A stretch of DNA of 64,000 bases from Streptomyces sp. NBC_01216 (GCF_035994945.1 NZ_CP108677.1:4650001-4714000); one strand, 5' to 3'; positions 33,872 through 43,027 are shown, counted from the stretch's first letter. A program made the numbers and translations. Notes: a model not told the origin generated them from the sequence alone.

Positions 33872-34978
33872 ATGGACGTAGGGGAGCTGATCAGGGACCT
33901 GCGCAAGGCTCGCGGATGGAGCCAGGGGCGGCTGGCCTCTGAGATCAACAAGACGCACGGGGCGGCACTCTCGCGGGAGTACGTCAGCAACTGGGAACGC
34001 TCGAAGATCCGGCCCGGCGGCTTCTACCTCGCTGCACTGTCCGGCGTTCTGGACGTGCCTATAGCTGTCCTGGAAGGCGAAGTGGACCGACGTCAGTTCC
34101 TCACCGATGTCGCGGGAGCTTCCATAGCCCCTGTGGTTGCCTCGGATCTCCTGTCCAGGGGATTCACTGCCCGGCTGCAAGGTGGGCCGACAGCGGGCGC
34201 CTGGGAAGGCAAGCTGGCGACCTACGGCACCGAGTACATGTCCCTGGGAGCGGCTGACATCCAGCGCCGTGTGTCCGGCGAACTGGTCGTCGTTCAGCAG
34301 CAGCTGGAGAACCCTCGGCTGTGGTCTGTCGCATCTCGCCTCATGACTCTCTACGCCAAGACCTTTCCAGGGTCGGACGGATCGAAGGCAGTGCATTGGT
34401 ACCGCATGGCCGCGAAGGCCGCTGACGAATCCGGCGACGACGAAGCGAGAGTGTGGGTCCGGGGAAGGGCGGCCATCGCTCTGGGCTATGAGGGGGCTTC
34501 CCTGGGCGTTGCCGATGTACTTGCCGATCAGGCTCTGGCCATAGGGGCACGCCCCTCCCTGGGGTTGCTCAACGCTGTGATGGGCAAGGCCCACGCCGCA
34601 GCACTTCGAGGTGACCGGGGCTCGGCTCTGAAGCTCGCCGACCATGGGCGGCGCATCTTCGACGGAGCGGGCTCGTACGAACAGACCTCGGACTATGCCG
34701 TTCCCTGGTGGCGGATGAACGTCTTCCTGTCGCTGCTGCTGGCCCGACTTGGTGACGAGAAGGGAGCTGTCAGCGCACAGGAGGAAGCCCTTCGAGAACT
34801 TCCCGAAACGCTTCCTCGCTTCCGTACGCACCTGGAGATGCACCGGGGTCTGATGCTGGCTCGATCCGGTGACCGGGCAGCTGGGGCAGCGCATGCACGG
34901 GCTGCCTTGGCTGCGCTGCCACCCGAGAAGCACTCCCTGACTCTGCGGATGCTCATGGACGAAGTGACCGCTCCCTGA
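33872..34978 (+). CDS. XRE-family regulator with helical (TPR-like) C-terminal domain
   Basis: A 368-residue protein. The N-terminal helix-turn-helix (about residues 4-65) includes RDLRKARGWSQGRLASEI and SREYVSNWERSKIRPG. A short VDRRQFLTD segment follows, then roughly 270 residues of Ala/Leu-rich helical repeats such as AAKAADESGDDEARVW and ALKLADHGRRIF. This is the common Streptomyces mobile-element regulator layout, in which the repeat domain senses a peptide or partner. GGAGG precedes the ATG. It probably controls the divergent small genes and itself. Confidence 0.88.
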   Translation: MDVGELIRDLRKARGWSQGRLASEINKTHGAALSREYVSNWERSKIRPGGFYLAALSGVLDVPIAVLEGEVDRRQFLTDVAGASIAPVVASDLLSRGFTARLQGGPTAGAWEGKLATYGTEYMSLGAADIQRRVSGELVVVQQQLENPRLWSVASRLMTLYAKTFPGSDGSKAVHWYRMAAKAADESGDDEARVWVRGRAAIALGYEGASLGVADVLADQALAIGARPSLGLLNAVMGKAHAAALRGDRGSALKLADHGRRIFDGAGSYEQTSDYAVPWWRMNVFLSLLLARLGDEKGAVSAQEEALRELPETLPRFRTHLEMHRGLMLARSGDRAAGAAHARAALAALPPEKHSLTLRMLMDEVTAP

Positions 34979-34991
34979 GATCGCCGGGTGC

Positions 34992-36329
34992 CTACGGCCG
35001 CCACGAGACGCGGTGGTTGGACCAGAAGTCCCACGTGGTCATCATCGCCTCCCAGCCGTCGGGGAACTTCACCGTCACCCCCAGCTGGACCGGTTCCGTC
35101 GAGGGGTGTTCGTCCAGGAGGTCGGCCACGCCCGCGCGGCAGACCACCACACAGGCGTGACGGTGACGGGACGCCAGCACGCACAGGCGACCCGTCTCCA
35201 GATGGAAGGCCGTGGCGTCCGGGCGGCCCGACAGGGGGTGCAGGACGACCGTCACGTCGTACTCGCGGCCCTGCAGGCGGTTCGCCGTGTCCACGGTCAC
35301 CCCCGCGACGCCGAGTTCCGCGAGCTGCGCCCGTACCGCCGCCGCCTGGTCGCGGTGGGCGGTGCCGACCGCGATCCGGTCGGGGGTGAGCGGCACGGGA
35401 TCGGGGCCGCGTTCCGAGACCGAGGCGCCACCGCGGTCGAGCAGGCGGCGGACCACCAGGGCCACGGCACGGACGGCCTCGGGGTCCGTACGGGGCGTGT
35501 GCCGGGCCGGCAGTTCGAGCAGCCCCCAGCCTGACGCGGCCGCTTCGTCCAGGACCCGGTCCGGGCCCGAGCCGTCCGACGGCACCCCGAAGGACAGCCG
35601 ACGGTCCCCGTGATCCGTGCCGCTGCGGAACGGCGTGTACGGGTAGAACGCGTCGGACACCAGCGGCGCCGCCGACGCCGGCAGCCGCCACGAGACGGGC
35701 AGCCGGTGCTGGGGCAGCTCCGGGTTGTGCGCGAGCAGCGTCGAGACCGCGCTCGCCGACGGATCGTACGAGAGCCCCGCCCACTGGTCGGCCCCGACCA
35801 CCGAGAACGGATCCAGCTGCCCCGGGTCGCCCACGAACAGCGCCCGCTCGAACAACCCCGCCACGGCGAGCAGCGCGTCCGACCGCATCTGGTACGCCTC
35901 GTCCACGATCGCGTGCGGCCACGGTTCGACGTTCTTCACGTGCGCCCACTTCGCCGCCGTCGAGACGACCACGTCCAGCCCGGCGAGATCGGCCGCCCTG
36001 GCCGAGGTGCGGACGTTCTCCAGGTCGTCGAGCGCCGGGTCGTAGGCGGCGCTGTCATTGGAGTGGAGCCGCCCCAGCGGCAGGTCCGGTTCCTTCTCGG
36101 CCAGTCGCAGCACCAGATCGTCCACCTGCGCGTTCGTCTGCGCGACGACCATCAGCGAGCGTCCCGCCGAGGCCAGTTCCAGGGCGGCGCGCACCACGAG
36201 CGTCGACTTCCCGGCACCGGGAGGCGAGTCCACGACGACACCGCGCGCGTCCCCGTGCAGGGTGTCGGCCAGGATGTCCGCGGTCGCCCGGCCCGCCGCT
36301 GCCGACGGGTCGAAGGGGGCGGGGCTCAC
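34992..36329 (-). CDS. AAA superfamily-1-type helicase/ATPase with element-supplied C-terminus
   Basis: A 445-residue P-loop helicase-like protein. Walker A is DSPPGAGKST (near residue 37), Walker B is AIVDEAYQM, and later motifs include FVGDPGQLDPF, PVSWRLP and the NRLQGREYDVTVV segment with the arginine-finger region LCVLASRHRHA. The start GTG overlaps the stop of the upstream gene by four bases. The last 17 codons after WEA come from the integrated element; see 30437-30499 for the original tail. With the unknown protein and Fe-S nuclease encoded upstream, it may act in DNA repair or defence; this is inference. Confidence 0.88.
   Translation of the reverse strand: MSPAPFDPSAAAGRATADILADTLHGDARGVVVDSPPGAGKSTLVVRAALELASAGRSLMVVAQTNAQVDDLVLRLAEKEPDLPLGRLHSNDSAAYDPALDDLENVRTSARAADLAGLDVVVSTAAKWAHVKNVEPWPHAIVDEAYQMRSDALLAVAGLFERALFVGDPGQLDPFSVVGADQWAGLSYDPSASAVSTLLAHNPELPQHRLPVSWRLPASAAPLVSDAFYPYTPFRSGTDHGDRRLSFGVPSDGSGPDRVLDEAAASGWGLLELPARHTPRTDPEAVRAVALVVRRLLDRGGASVSERGPDPVPLTPDRIAVGTAHRDQAAAVRAQLAELGVAGVTVDTANRLQGREYDVTVVLHPLSGRPDATAFHLETGRLCVLASRHRHACVVVCRAGVADLLDEHPSTEPVQLGVTVKFPDGWEAMMTTWDFWSNHRVSWRP
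35045..35054. other. Candidate attR core
   Basis: TCGCCTCCCA within the W-E-A codons of the helicase gene, identical to the left-end core at 30490-30499. Confidence 0.6.
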
Positions 36330-37957
36330 AGCAGGTCCTCCGGGGTCGGGGCGTCGGGCGGCTCGGCGGCGTCGGAGCGCGGCGGCCCGCCGTGCGTCCA
36401 GGGCGTCTCCTCCGGGTCCGGCAGTTGCGCGCCGGCCCGCTGGTCGTGATCGAACAGGGTCCAGGTGATCCGCTCGCCCTTCTCCGGCACCGAACCCTCC
36501 GCGGGCTCCTTGGCACGCCCCATCCGGTCGGTGACCCGCAGGACCAGCGAGCCGTCCGTCTCCCGCCGCACGAACTCCGCGGTCTGCGGTCTGCCCTCCA
36601 GCGAGCGGTACACCTTCACCCGCTCGCCCAGGTGTGGCCGGTCGTCCGTGCGGACCGTCAGCAGCGGACGCGGCGAGGGCCGCTTCGACTCCGACCAGGC
36701 CATCGTCACCTCCACCACCTCGGCGACGAACGCCTCCCCGGAGAGTCGCCGTCCGGCCAGGACCAGCGGATCGTCGAGCGCCTCCTGCGCCTCCAGCCGG
36801 CCCTGGGCCTGCTCGCGCCCCGCCAGCTTCCGTGCCGCGGTCACCGCGTCGTCCCGGCGCGGCTGCGGTGGCTCGCCCGCCGCCACCCGGTCGCGGTGCC
36901 CGGTGTGGGACCACCGGTCGCGGGTCCAGCGGTCCGCCACCCGCGCACCCTCCGGCAGTTCTCGCAGGAGTGCGAGGGAACGCCACACCGCGTGCCAGGT
37001 CGGCCGCAGCTGTGTGTCGACCAGCCGGCGGATCTCCCGCTCCGCGCCGTGCAGTTCGGCGAGGCGTTCGTCCGCGGTCTCGCCGTCCTCGGCCGCGGCC
37101 AGCGCCTGCCGGGCCCGGTCGAACCGCTCGATCGCGGGCGCCAGCAGCCGGTTGTCGAAGGCCGGGTCGGTCGCCGGGCCCGCCGGCGGGCACAGCGGCA
37201 TTCCGTCGTCGTCGCGGCCGAGTTCGGCCCGCAGAGCCGCCTCCGCGCCGGACCGAGTCCCGCCCGGGGGGTCGATCCAGGCGAGCAGGGCGCCCAGGTG
37301 CTGGTCCTCCAGGGAGGACTGGCCGGTCGCCCAGTGCCGGTTCAGCAGGTCCGTCGCCGACAGCAGCAGCGCGGAACCCGGCACCCGGGCCCGCTCGCCG
37401 AAATGGGTCAGCCAGCGGCCGAGCAGCGGCACCCGGGGCGGCGCGGGAAACGGCGCCGCGGGGTCCTCCTCCGCCGTGCGCCGGAACCGCATGGACCGCC
37501 CGAGCAGTCGCACGTACTCGATTCCGGCACGGCTGGGCACGATCAACTGGGGTGCGTCCGAGCAGAGTTCGACCTCGACCCGGCTCTTTCCGCCGGTTTT
37601 GTCACTGGTCTTCGCGTCGGCGTCCGCCGTCGTGTCCGGCCGGGCGGGGGCGGCGCGTTCCACCACCTCCACGTCCTCGGCGAACGCGTCGATGTAGGGC
37701 AGGACCTCCTCGGCCAGGTCGGCGAGGAAGGCGAACCGCAGGTCGCGGTCGCGCGGCTGGGGCACGACGAGGAGCCGGGGCTCCTCGGGGTCGGTGCCGA
37801 CGAGTGCCCCGAGCGGGGCTCCCGCCTCGCCCGCCGTGGTCAGCGGGACGAGGACCAGGGGCCGCCGCGAGAGATGCCGGTGCCGGACGGTGGCCAGCGG
37901 CTGGGCCCGTCCCGACTCGACGGCCTCCAGCCGGGCGAGGGTCGAGATCAGCGACAT
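36326..37957 (-). CDS. Uncharacterised protein of the helicase-nuclease operon
   Basis: A 543-residue soluble protein I cannot assign. The N-terminal third is rich in beta-type segments and ends in a charged linker (near residues 110-130, TTADADAKTSDKTGGK). The middle is helical (ERFDRARQALAAAEDGETADERLAELHGAEREIRR). The C-terminal part has beta strands such as LLTVRTDDRPHLGERVKVY. GAGGAGG precedes the ATG. Its stop overlaps the helicase start, so the two are translationally coupled and probably work together. No nuclease or ATPase motif is visible. Confidence 0.75.
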   Translation of the reverse strand: MSLISTLARLEAVESGRAQPLATVRHRHLSRRPLVLVPLTTAGEAGAPLGALVGTDPEEPRLLVVPQPRDRDLRFAFLADLAEEVLPYIDAFAEDVEVVERAAPARPDTTADADAKTSDKTGGKSRVEVELCSDAPQLIVPSRAGIEYVRLLGRSMRFRRTAEEDPAAPFPAPPRVPLLGRWLTHFGERARVPGSALLLSATDLLNRHWATGQSSLEDQHLGALLAWIDPPGGTRSGAEAALRAELGRDDDGMPLCPPAGPATDPAFDNRLLAPAIERFDRARQALAAAEDGETADERLAELHGAEREIRRLVDTQLRPTWHAVWRSLALLRELPEGARVADRWTRDRWSHTGHRDRVAAGEPPQPRRDDAVTAARKLAGREQAQGRLEAQEALDDPLVLAGRRLSGEAFVAEVVEVTMAWSESKRPSPRPLLTVRTDDRPHLGERVKVYRSLEGRPQTAEFVRRETDGSLVLRVTDRMGRAKEPAEGSVPEKGERITWTLFDHDQRAGAQLPDPEETPWTHGGPPRSDAAEPPDAPTPEDLL

Positions 37958-38063
37958 GACCGCCTCCTCGGCGTGGCGCGCCGGTCCGGACCGGACGTCC
38001 GGCGCGGCACGCCGACGGCGTCCACGCGCCGCGGCTCCGCGCCTGGACCGTGCGTGCGGGGCC

Positions 38064-39287
38064 TCACCATTCGAGGGCCTCCTGCCCGGGGACGCGGGTG
38101 TCGCGGCCCGCGTCGGCCGCCGCCAGTGCCTCACCGCGCAGGGCCCGCGCGCGACGCAGGGCCTCGACCGTGGGATCGTCCGCGTCGCCCGCCTCGCCGC
38201 GGGCCGCCGCCAGGACCGCGCCGACCGTGGTCAGCGTGCCCAGTTCACCGCGCAGCGGCCGGCCGAGCGACTCCACCGCGCCGGCGTGCCGGGACCGCTC
38301 CCGGCAGTGGAAGGCCAGTTCGCAGGCGGACAGGCACTCCGGCGCGTAGGCGGGCGGGACGGACTCCACCGCCGACGTCAGCTGCTCGGCCGAAGAGCTC
38401 TCCAGGTCGAAGGTGACACCGTCCGGCAGCGTCGCCGCGATGTCCTCGACACGGGTGAGCCGGGCCAGCTGACGCCGGGTGACGGCCACCTGCTTGCGTA
38501 CGTCCACGGCCGCCGCGGTGGGCAGGTTCGAGAAGTCCTTGGGACAGACGAGCAGCATCGTGTGCGCCACCTCGGCGTCCCGGGTCAGCGCGGCGACCCG
38601 TTCGAGGGCCAGCACGTACACCGCCGCCTGCCGGGCCGCCGCCCCCACCTTCGCCGGGTCCGCCGCGCCGTCGATCATCGGGAAGGACTTGATCTCGACG
38701 ACCGTCCAGCGCCCGTCGGGGTGCACCACGACCGCGTCCGGCTCCAGGTAGGCGGGAGAACCCGCCACCTCCAGGGCCAGCATCGGGTGGTCGAGCAAGG
38801 TCCAGCCGCCGGCCGCGGTCGCCTCGCGCAGGGCCAGCGCCGTACGGGCCGTCCGGCCCTCGGGCCCGGCCGCCGCCAGGTCGGGCAGCGCGACCGCGTC
38901 CGGTTCCCCGATGCCCAGCAGCCGGAGCAGTTCCCGGCCGCCGTCGGCCTTCGTCTTCGCCTCGAAGGCGTTGCCCCGCATGAAGGCGAACTGCGACTGC
39001 CCGAACGCCGCCGGTGAGCCGAGCTTCGACGCGAGAGCCGCCTTGTCGATCCCGGCGCCGTCGAGCAGGGCGCGCCGCCGGCAGCCGGGGTTGGCCGCCA
39101 GTGCCGCCAGGGCGCGCGCGTCCAGGGGATGCGGCTCCACTCCGGGCCCGCGCAGTTCAGCGAGCCTGGCCCGCGCTCTCGGCTTCGCCGGGGCGGGAGG
39201 GACTCCGTCCGGTCGTGTCGTCTGCGGAGGCGGGGGAGCTCCGCTGCCCAGGGATGCGCTCACCCGCGGAAGTCTCGCATCCGCCAC
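38064..39287 (-). CDS. RecB-family PD-(D/E)XK nuclease with Fe-S cysteine set
   Basis: A 407-residue nuclease-like protein. The catalytic core YLEPDAVVVHPDGRWTVVEIKSF gives the Asp and the E-x-K of the fold (near residues 185-205). One N-terminal cysteine (NPGCRRR) and a C-terminal C-x3-C-x5-C set (CLSACELAFHC) look like the 4Fe-4S clamp of Cas4/AddB-type nucleases. The start is uncertain: GTG 39287 is used, GTG 39263 is equally possible, and either overlaps the 3' end of the PAP2 gene. The genes that follow encode the unknown protein and the helicase. Confidence 0.8.
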   Translation of the reverse strand: MADARLPRVSASLGSGAPPPPQTTRPDGVPPAPAKPRARARLAELRGPGVEPHPLDARALAALAANPGCRRRALLDGAGIDKAALASKLGSPAAFGQSQFAFMRGNAFEAKTKADGGRELLRLLGIGEPDAVALPDLAAAGPEGRTARTALALREATAAGGWTLLDHPMLALEVAGSPAYLEPDAVVVHPDGRWTVVEIKSFPMIDGAADPAKVGAAARQAAVYVLALERVAALTRDAEVAHTMLLVCPKDFSNLPTAAAVDVRKQVAVTRRQLARLTRVEDIAATLPDGVTFDLESSSAEQLTSAVESVPPAYAPECLSACELAFHCRERSRHAGAVESLGRPLRGELGTLTTVGAVLAAARGEAGDADDPTVEALRRARALRGEALAAADAGRDTRVPGQEALEW

Positions 39288-40077
39288 CGACAACCGGCGA
39301 CGCCACGGGCGCCTCCGTACCCGGGAGAGTGGACCGGACCCGGTCCGCGAGACGCAGCGCGGGCGCTGTGAGCAGCAGCCCGAGCCCCATCACGGCCGCG
39401 CCCGCGACGGCGTCGAGGAAGTAGTGGTTCGCCGTGCCCATGACGACGATCAGGGTGAGCAGCGGGTAGGCGGCGCCGAGCGCCCTGACCGTCGGCGTCC
39501 GCGCGTGCCGCCAGAGCATCACCCCGCACCACAGAGCCCAGCCGACGTGCAGGCTCGGCATCGCCGCGTACTGGTTCGTCATCCCGCCCAACCCGCGCGG
39601 GGCGCTGGCCTCGGCGCCCCACCAGCCGTAGGCGCTGAACCGCGCCATCGTGTCGACGAAGCCGTGACCCGGGTCGAGCAGCCGGGGCGGGCAGGTGGGC
39701 AGCAGGGTGAAGCCCACGAGGCCGAGGAGGGTGGACACCATCAGCCAGGTGCGGGCGGCCCGGTAGCGGCGGGGGCGGCGGCGGAAGAGCCAGACCAGGA
39801 TGGCCGGAGTGACGAGGTAGTGCAGTGAGGCGTACGCGAAGTCGGCGGATATCCCGAGGGCCGGGACGTCCGTGAAGAGGCGGTTGAGGGCGTGCTCGGC
39901 GTCGAGAAGGAGGGCCTGTTCCAGCCGGAGGATCGCCAGGCCGTGCCCGACCGCGTCGTCCACGTCGCCGCGGGCGAGCAGCCGCCCGCCCGAGTACGCC
40001 GCGTAGACCACGGCGATCAGCAGCAGCTCGGGCCACCAGCGCGGACGGCCCGCGGCGCGCGCGGCTCGGTCGGTCAT
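39157..40077 (-). CDS. PAP2-superfamily integral membrane phosphatase or inositol-phosphotransferase
   Basis: A 306-residue protein with about six hydrophobic helices. The PAP2 motifs are split as usual: [14 protein letters not shown] (motif 2) and [16 protein letters not shown] (motif 3), with [13 protein letters not shown] as the preceding periplasmic loop. Enzymes of this kind dephosphorylate lipid phosphates or transfer inositol phosphate in actinobacteria. GAGGGGGAA precedes the ATG. The polar C-terminal 45 residues overlap the coding frame of the nuclease start. Confidence 0.9.
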   Translation of the reverse strand: MTDRAARAAGRPRWWPELLLIAVVYAAYSGGRLLARGDVDDAVGHGLAILRLEQALLLDAEHALNRLFTDVPALGISADFAYASLHYLVTPAILVWLFRRRPRRYRAARTWLMVSTLLGLVGFTLLPTCPPRLLDPGHGFVDTMARFSAYGWWGAEASAPRGLGGMTNQYAAMPSLHVGWALWCGVMLWRHARTPTVRALGAAYPLLTLIVVMGTANHYFLDAVAGAAVMGLGLLLTAPALRLADRVRSTLPGTEAPVASPVVGGGCETSAGERIPGQRSSPASADDTTGRSPSRPGEAESAGQAR

Positions 40078-40168
40078 GCGTGTTCCCCCTCGGTCCCGGC
40101 CCTGGTCGTGCCCGACGACGGGCACCGGCGCGCGCGGGCCGGTGACCGGGCGGCCGGGGCGTGCCCCG

Positions 40169-40230
40169 CCCCGCGTCCCCTTCCAGGACGGGCGCCGCGC
40201 GCGCCACACGTCCTGGAAGGGGACGCGGGG
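40169..40230. repeat. Perfect 21-bp inverted repeat between divergent genes
   Basis: Arms 40169-40189 and 40210-40230 are exact reverse complements (beginning CCCCGCGTCC and ending GGACGCGGGG) around a 20-base loop. It lies between the divergent PAP2 and histidine-phosphatase genes, where a terminator is not expected. The rest of 40078-40318 shows no gene. Confidence 0.85.
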
Positions 40231-40318
40231 ACACGGGCGGGGGTTGCCCGGACGTCGCCGCGCGTTCACGTGCGGGATGATGGGAGGGCACCCGCTACGT
40301 GATCTCAGGAGAGCCTCC

Positions 40319-40912
40319 ATGGCACCGCGCATCCTGCTCGCCCGGCACGGCCAGACCGCTTGGTCCCTGTCCGGCCGCCACACCGGCAGGACCGACATCC
40401 CGCTGCTCGACGAGGGCCGACGCGGCGCGAAGCTGCTCGGGGAGCGCCTGCACCGCGCGCCGTGGAACGGCCTGCCCGACGTGGAGATCCGCACCAGTCC
40501 GCTGGTCCGCGCACGTGAGACCTGCGAACTGGCGGGCTTCGGGGAGCGGGCCCGGGAGTGGGACGCGCTGATGGAGTGGGACTACGGGGCGTACGAGGGC
40601 CTCACCCCGGACCGGATCCAGGAGGTACGGCCGGGCTGGCTGCTGTGGCGTGACGGTGTACCGGAGGGCGAGAGTCTGGAGCAGGTCTCGGCACGGGCGG
40701 ACGAGGTCGTGGAGTGGGCGCGGTCCGAGGACCGCGACGTCCTGGTCTTCGCCCACGGCCACATCCTGCGTTCCCTCGGGGCGCGTTGGCTGGGCGAGCA
40801 CATCTCCTTCGGCTCCCGGATACGGCTCGACCCGACGAGCCTCTCGGTCCTGGGGTGGGCCTACGGGGCACCGGCCGTCGAGCGCTGGAACGACACCGGC
40901 CACATGGAGTAG
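40319..40912 (+). CDS. Histidine phosphatase (phosphoglycerate-mutase-like) family protein
   Basis: A 197-residue phosphatase. The RHG motif [11 protein letters not shown] places the phospho-acceptor His at residue 10. [16 protein letters not shown], the acid region [10 protein letters not shown] and the second histidine in [11 protein letters not shown] complete the active site. The size and motif set fit the broad-specificity or sugar-phosphate phosphatases of the superfamily. AGGAGA lies before the ATG. The substrate is unknown. Confidence 0.93.
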   Translation: MAPRILLARHGQTAWSLSGRHTGRTDIPLLDEGRRGAKLLGERLHRAPWNGLPDVEIRTSPLVRARETCELAGFGERAREWDALMEWDYGAYEGLTPDRIQEVRPGWLLWRDGVPEGESLEQVSARADEVVEWARSEDRDVLVFAHGHILRSLGARWLGEHISFGSRIRLDPTSLSVLGWAYGAPAVERWNDTGHME

Positions 40913-41074
40913 GCCGGGCGGCGCAAGCCGGGACGGGGCGAGCCGCGCCGCCGCCCGGGCGCGGGGGGCCGGGACAGCGCGAACGGCACGGCGCCGCGCT
41001 CCGTCGCCCAGCCGACCGGTCGGGCCCGCGAGCCCCGCACCGGACACCGCTCCCCGGCCCCGTGCGACGCGGTG

Positions 41075-42361
41075 TCAGCGTCCGGCCAGCACCCGGCGGG
41101 TCTCGGCGAGCATGGCGCGGATCCGAGAGGACCGCACGTCTCCCAGCGCGTCCACCACCAGCCCGGCCTCCGCCGCCGCCTCGTCGTGGCGGCCCGCGTG
41201 GGCCAGGTCGCCCGCGAGCTGGGCTCGGTAGAGGGCGAGATTACGGGCGAAGTGGGGGTTCTGCAGGACGGTCGCCCGACGGGCGTGGCGGGCCGCGCGG
41301 CCCCAGTCGCCGAGCGCCGACCAGCACTGGGCCTCCAGAACCTCCAGTTCGGGTTCGCCGAAGAAGGACATCCACTCCGGGTCGCCGTCGGAGTTGCCCT
41401 TCGCGAAGTGGGCGTGCGCCCGGCCCAGCGCCTGTTCGCAGGCGGTCCGGTCGCCGAGCCCGGCCCAGGCGCCCGCCTCCCGCAAGGAGAGCAGCGCGAG
41501 CAGTCGTGCCGAGGAGAACGGGCGCGCCGCCCGCAGACCGGCCTGCGCCGCCCGGACCGCCTCCCGGTACCGTCCGGCGTCCCGGGCGAGGAAGGACGTG
41601 TTGCAGAAGGCGTGCGCCTCCAGGGCCGGATCGCCGGAGACCCGCGCGGTGGCCAGGGCCTCGGCGTAGTGCGAGCGCGCGTCGTCGAAGCGGCCCGAGT
41701 CGTGGGCCAGCCAGCCGACGGAGAGGGCGAGCTCGCCGGCGCCCGCGTGCAACCGGTCCTCTGTCGAGCGGTGCGCCATGACACCCGCGTCGAGCAGGGC
41801 GTACGCGGACCGCAGCGGCTGGGCCGCCGCCTCGTAGAGTCCGTCCGCGCCGTGCCGGTCGTCGAGCAGCCGGATCCGGCGCACGGCGTCCTCGACGGCC
41901 TTCACCTCGGCGTCGCCGACGTGGTGCGTACCGCGGGGGGCGGGGATCGCGACGGTCGGCCCGCCGAGCCCGAGCGAGGCGACCGCCACGGTGGCGGTGC
42001 CGCTCGTCATGAATGCGCGACGCAGCACGTCGCTCTCCTCATCGTTCCGGGTCGTGATGACGGACGGTGGCGGTGGCCCGGCGGTGCCCGCCGGGCGTCG
42101 TCCGCGTACCGCCTCCCGTGCCGAGAAGCCGAGGTCCGCCAGGCCGAGCCCGGGGAACATGTGCAGGAAGACCCGCTCGTACGCGTAGTTCGGGCAGCGG
42201 ATCTCGCCCGCCTCCACGCGGCCGATGTAGCGGGCGTCGCAGGCCACCTGCTCGCCGATCTCCCGCGCGGCCCGGCGGACCGCGGCGGCGAACTCCCCCG
42301 GCGAGCGCTGCCCGCGGAGCCGGCGGAAGGCGAGATTCGGAACTGCCCGTGACATCGCCAT
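41075..42361 (-). CDS. XRE-family regulator with TPR-like C-terminal domain
   Basis: A 428-residue regulator. The N-terminal DNA-binding part (about residues 5-70) has FAAAVRRAAREIGEQVACDARYIGRVEAGEI. A Thr/Ala/Val stretch (TSGTATVAVASLGLGG) that looks like a weak signal or hydrophobic hinge follows near residue 115, then about 270 residues of TPR-like helices (for example LHAGAGELALSVGWLAHDSGRFDDARSHYAEAL). A divergent 146-residue protein shares its promoter region, a pairing common in Streptomyces. ATG at 42355 is an alternative start. Confidence 0.85.
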   Translation of the reverse strand: MAMSRAVPNLAFRRLRGQRSPGEFAAAVRRAAREIGEQVACDARYIGRVEAGEIRCPNYAYERVFLHMFPGLGLADLGFSAREAVRGRRPAGTAGPPPPSVITTRNDEESDVLRRAFMTSGTATVAVASLGLGGPTVAIPAPRGTHHVGDAEVKAVEDAVRRIRLLDDRHGADGLYEAAAQPLRSAYALLDAGVMAHRSTEDRLHAGAGELALSVGWLAHDSGRFDDARSHYAEALATARVSGDPALEAHAFCNTSFLARDAGRYREAVRAAQAGLRAARPFSSARLLALLSLREAGAWAGLGDRTACEQALGRAHAHFAKGNSDGDPEWMSFFGEPELEVLEAQCWSALGDWGRAARHARRATVLQNPHFARNLALYRAQLAGDLAHAGRHDEAAAEAGLVVDALGDVRSSRIRAMLAETRRVLAGR

Positions 42362-42586
42362 GGCCCGAGCCCTCTCCTGTGCTGCCGGTCTTCCGGCGGG
42401 GCAAGAACGTACCCGCTGTGACCGGGTGCACACGCCGAGTTTGGCTATAAATCGGATATCTCGCCCGTGATCTGCCATGAACTGCCATTCTTTGCGGCGG
42501 CGCGCCGCCGTAGCCGTCGACGTCCGCGGGCGTTGAACCATGCGGAGAGACGAAACGTGTCTCCTCAGGAGCGAGGAGGGGTCCCC

Positions 42587-43027
42587 ATGAGGGAGATCGG
42601 ACCGCAGTCGACCGCGTGCCACGCGCCCACCCCGGACGCGAGTGCCTCGCACGGCGCGCCCTGTGACCTGGTGACCGTGCCGGTACGGCAGGGCCTGGAA
42701 GCCGTCGACATCCTGCGTCGCGGTGGTGCCCCGGCGGTCGGCCCCGTCCTGCACGACGGAACCCGCGACACCCTCGGCTTCGTGGTGCCGCCCGGCACGG
42801 CCGAGGGCTGGGACATGCCGGGCAGCGCCTGCACACGGACCTCCGGACGCGGACTGCGTCTCCCCGAACTGCCGGGCGGGCCGGACCGGGAGGCGGACGG
42901 CGCCCCGCGCCCCGCCGGCTGGCTCCTGCCGCCCGGTGACACCGGCCAGGTCACCGACCCGGTGGTGCTGCGGGAGGCGCTGGGCCAGGCCGCGCGCCTG
43001 ATCGAGGCGGCCGACGGCTGCCGGTAG
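42587..43027 (+). CDS. Small protein paired with the XRE/TPR regulator
   Basis: A 146-residue protein with no recognisable family. The centre reads LEAVDILRRGGAPAVGPVLHDGTRDTLGFVVPPGTA and the C-terminus GWLLPPGDTGQVTDPVVLREAL then a helix. Many glycine and proline residues and a few cysteines suggest a compact soluble fold. GAGGAGGGG precedes the ATG. Its position divergent from the TPR regulator suggests a partner or target of that regulator. Confidence 0.7.
   Translation: MREIGPQSTACHAPTPDASASHGAPCDLVTVPVRQGLEAVDILRRGGAPAVGPVLHDGTRDTLGFVVPPGTAEGWDMPGSACTRTSGRGLRLPELPGGPDREADGAPRPAGWLLPPGDTGQVTDPVVLREALGQAARLIEAADGCR

Larger units (their letters stand above)
30490..35054. mobile_element. 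4.55-kb serine-integrase element inserted in the helicase gene
   Basis: The ends share the ten bases TCGCCTCCCA (30490-30499 and 35045-35054), which encode W-E-A of the helicase on the minus strand. Between them lie a large serine integrase next to the left end, a small resolvase, two tiny overlapping genes, and an XRE regulator that ends 13 bp before the reconstituted helicase stop. Base composition is visibly lower in G+C than either flank. No replication, transfer or cargo gene is recognisable, so it may be a minimal integrative element or a remnant. Confidence 0.78.
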
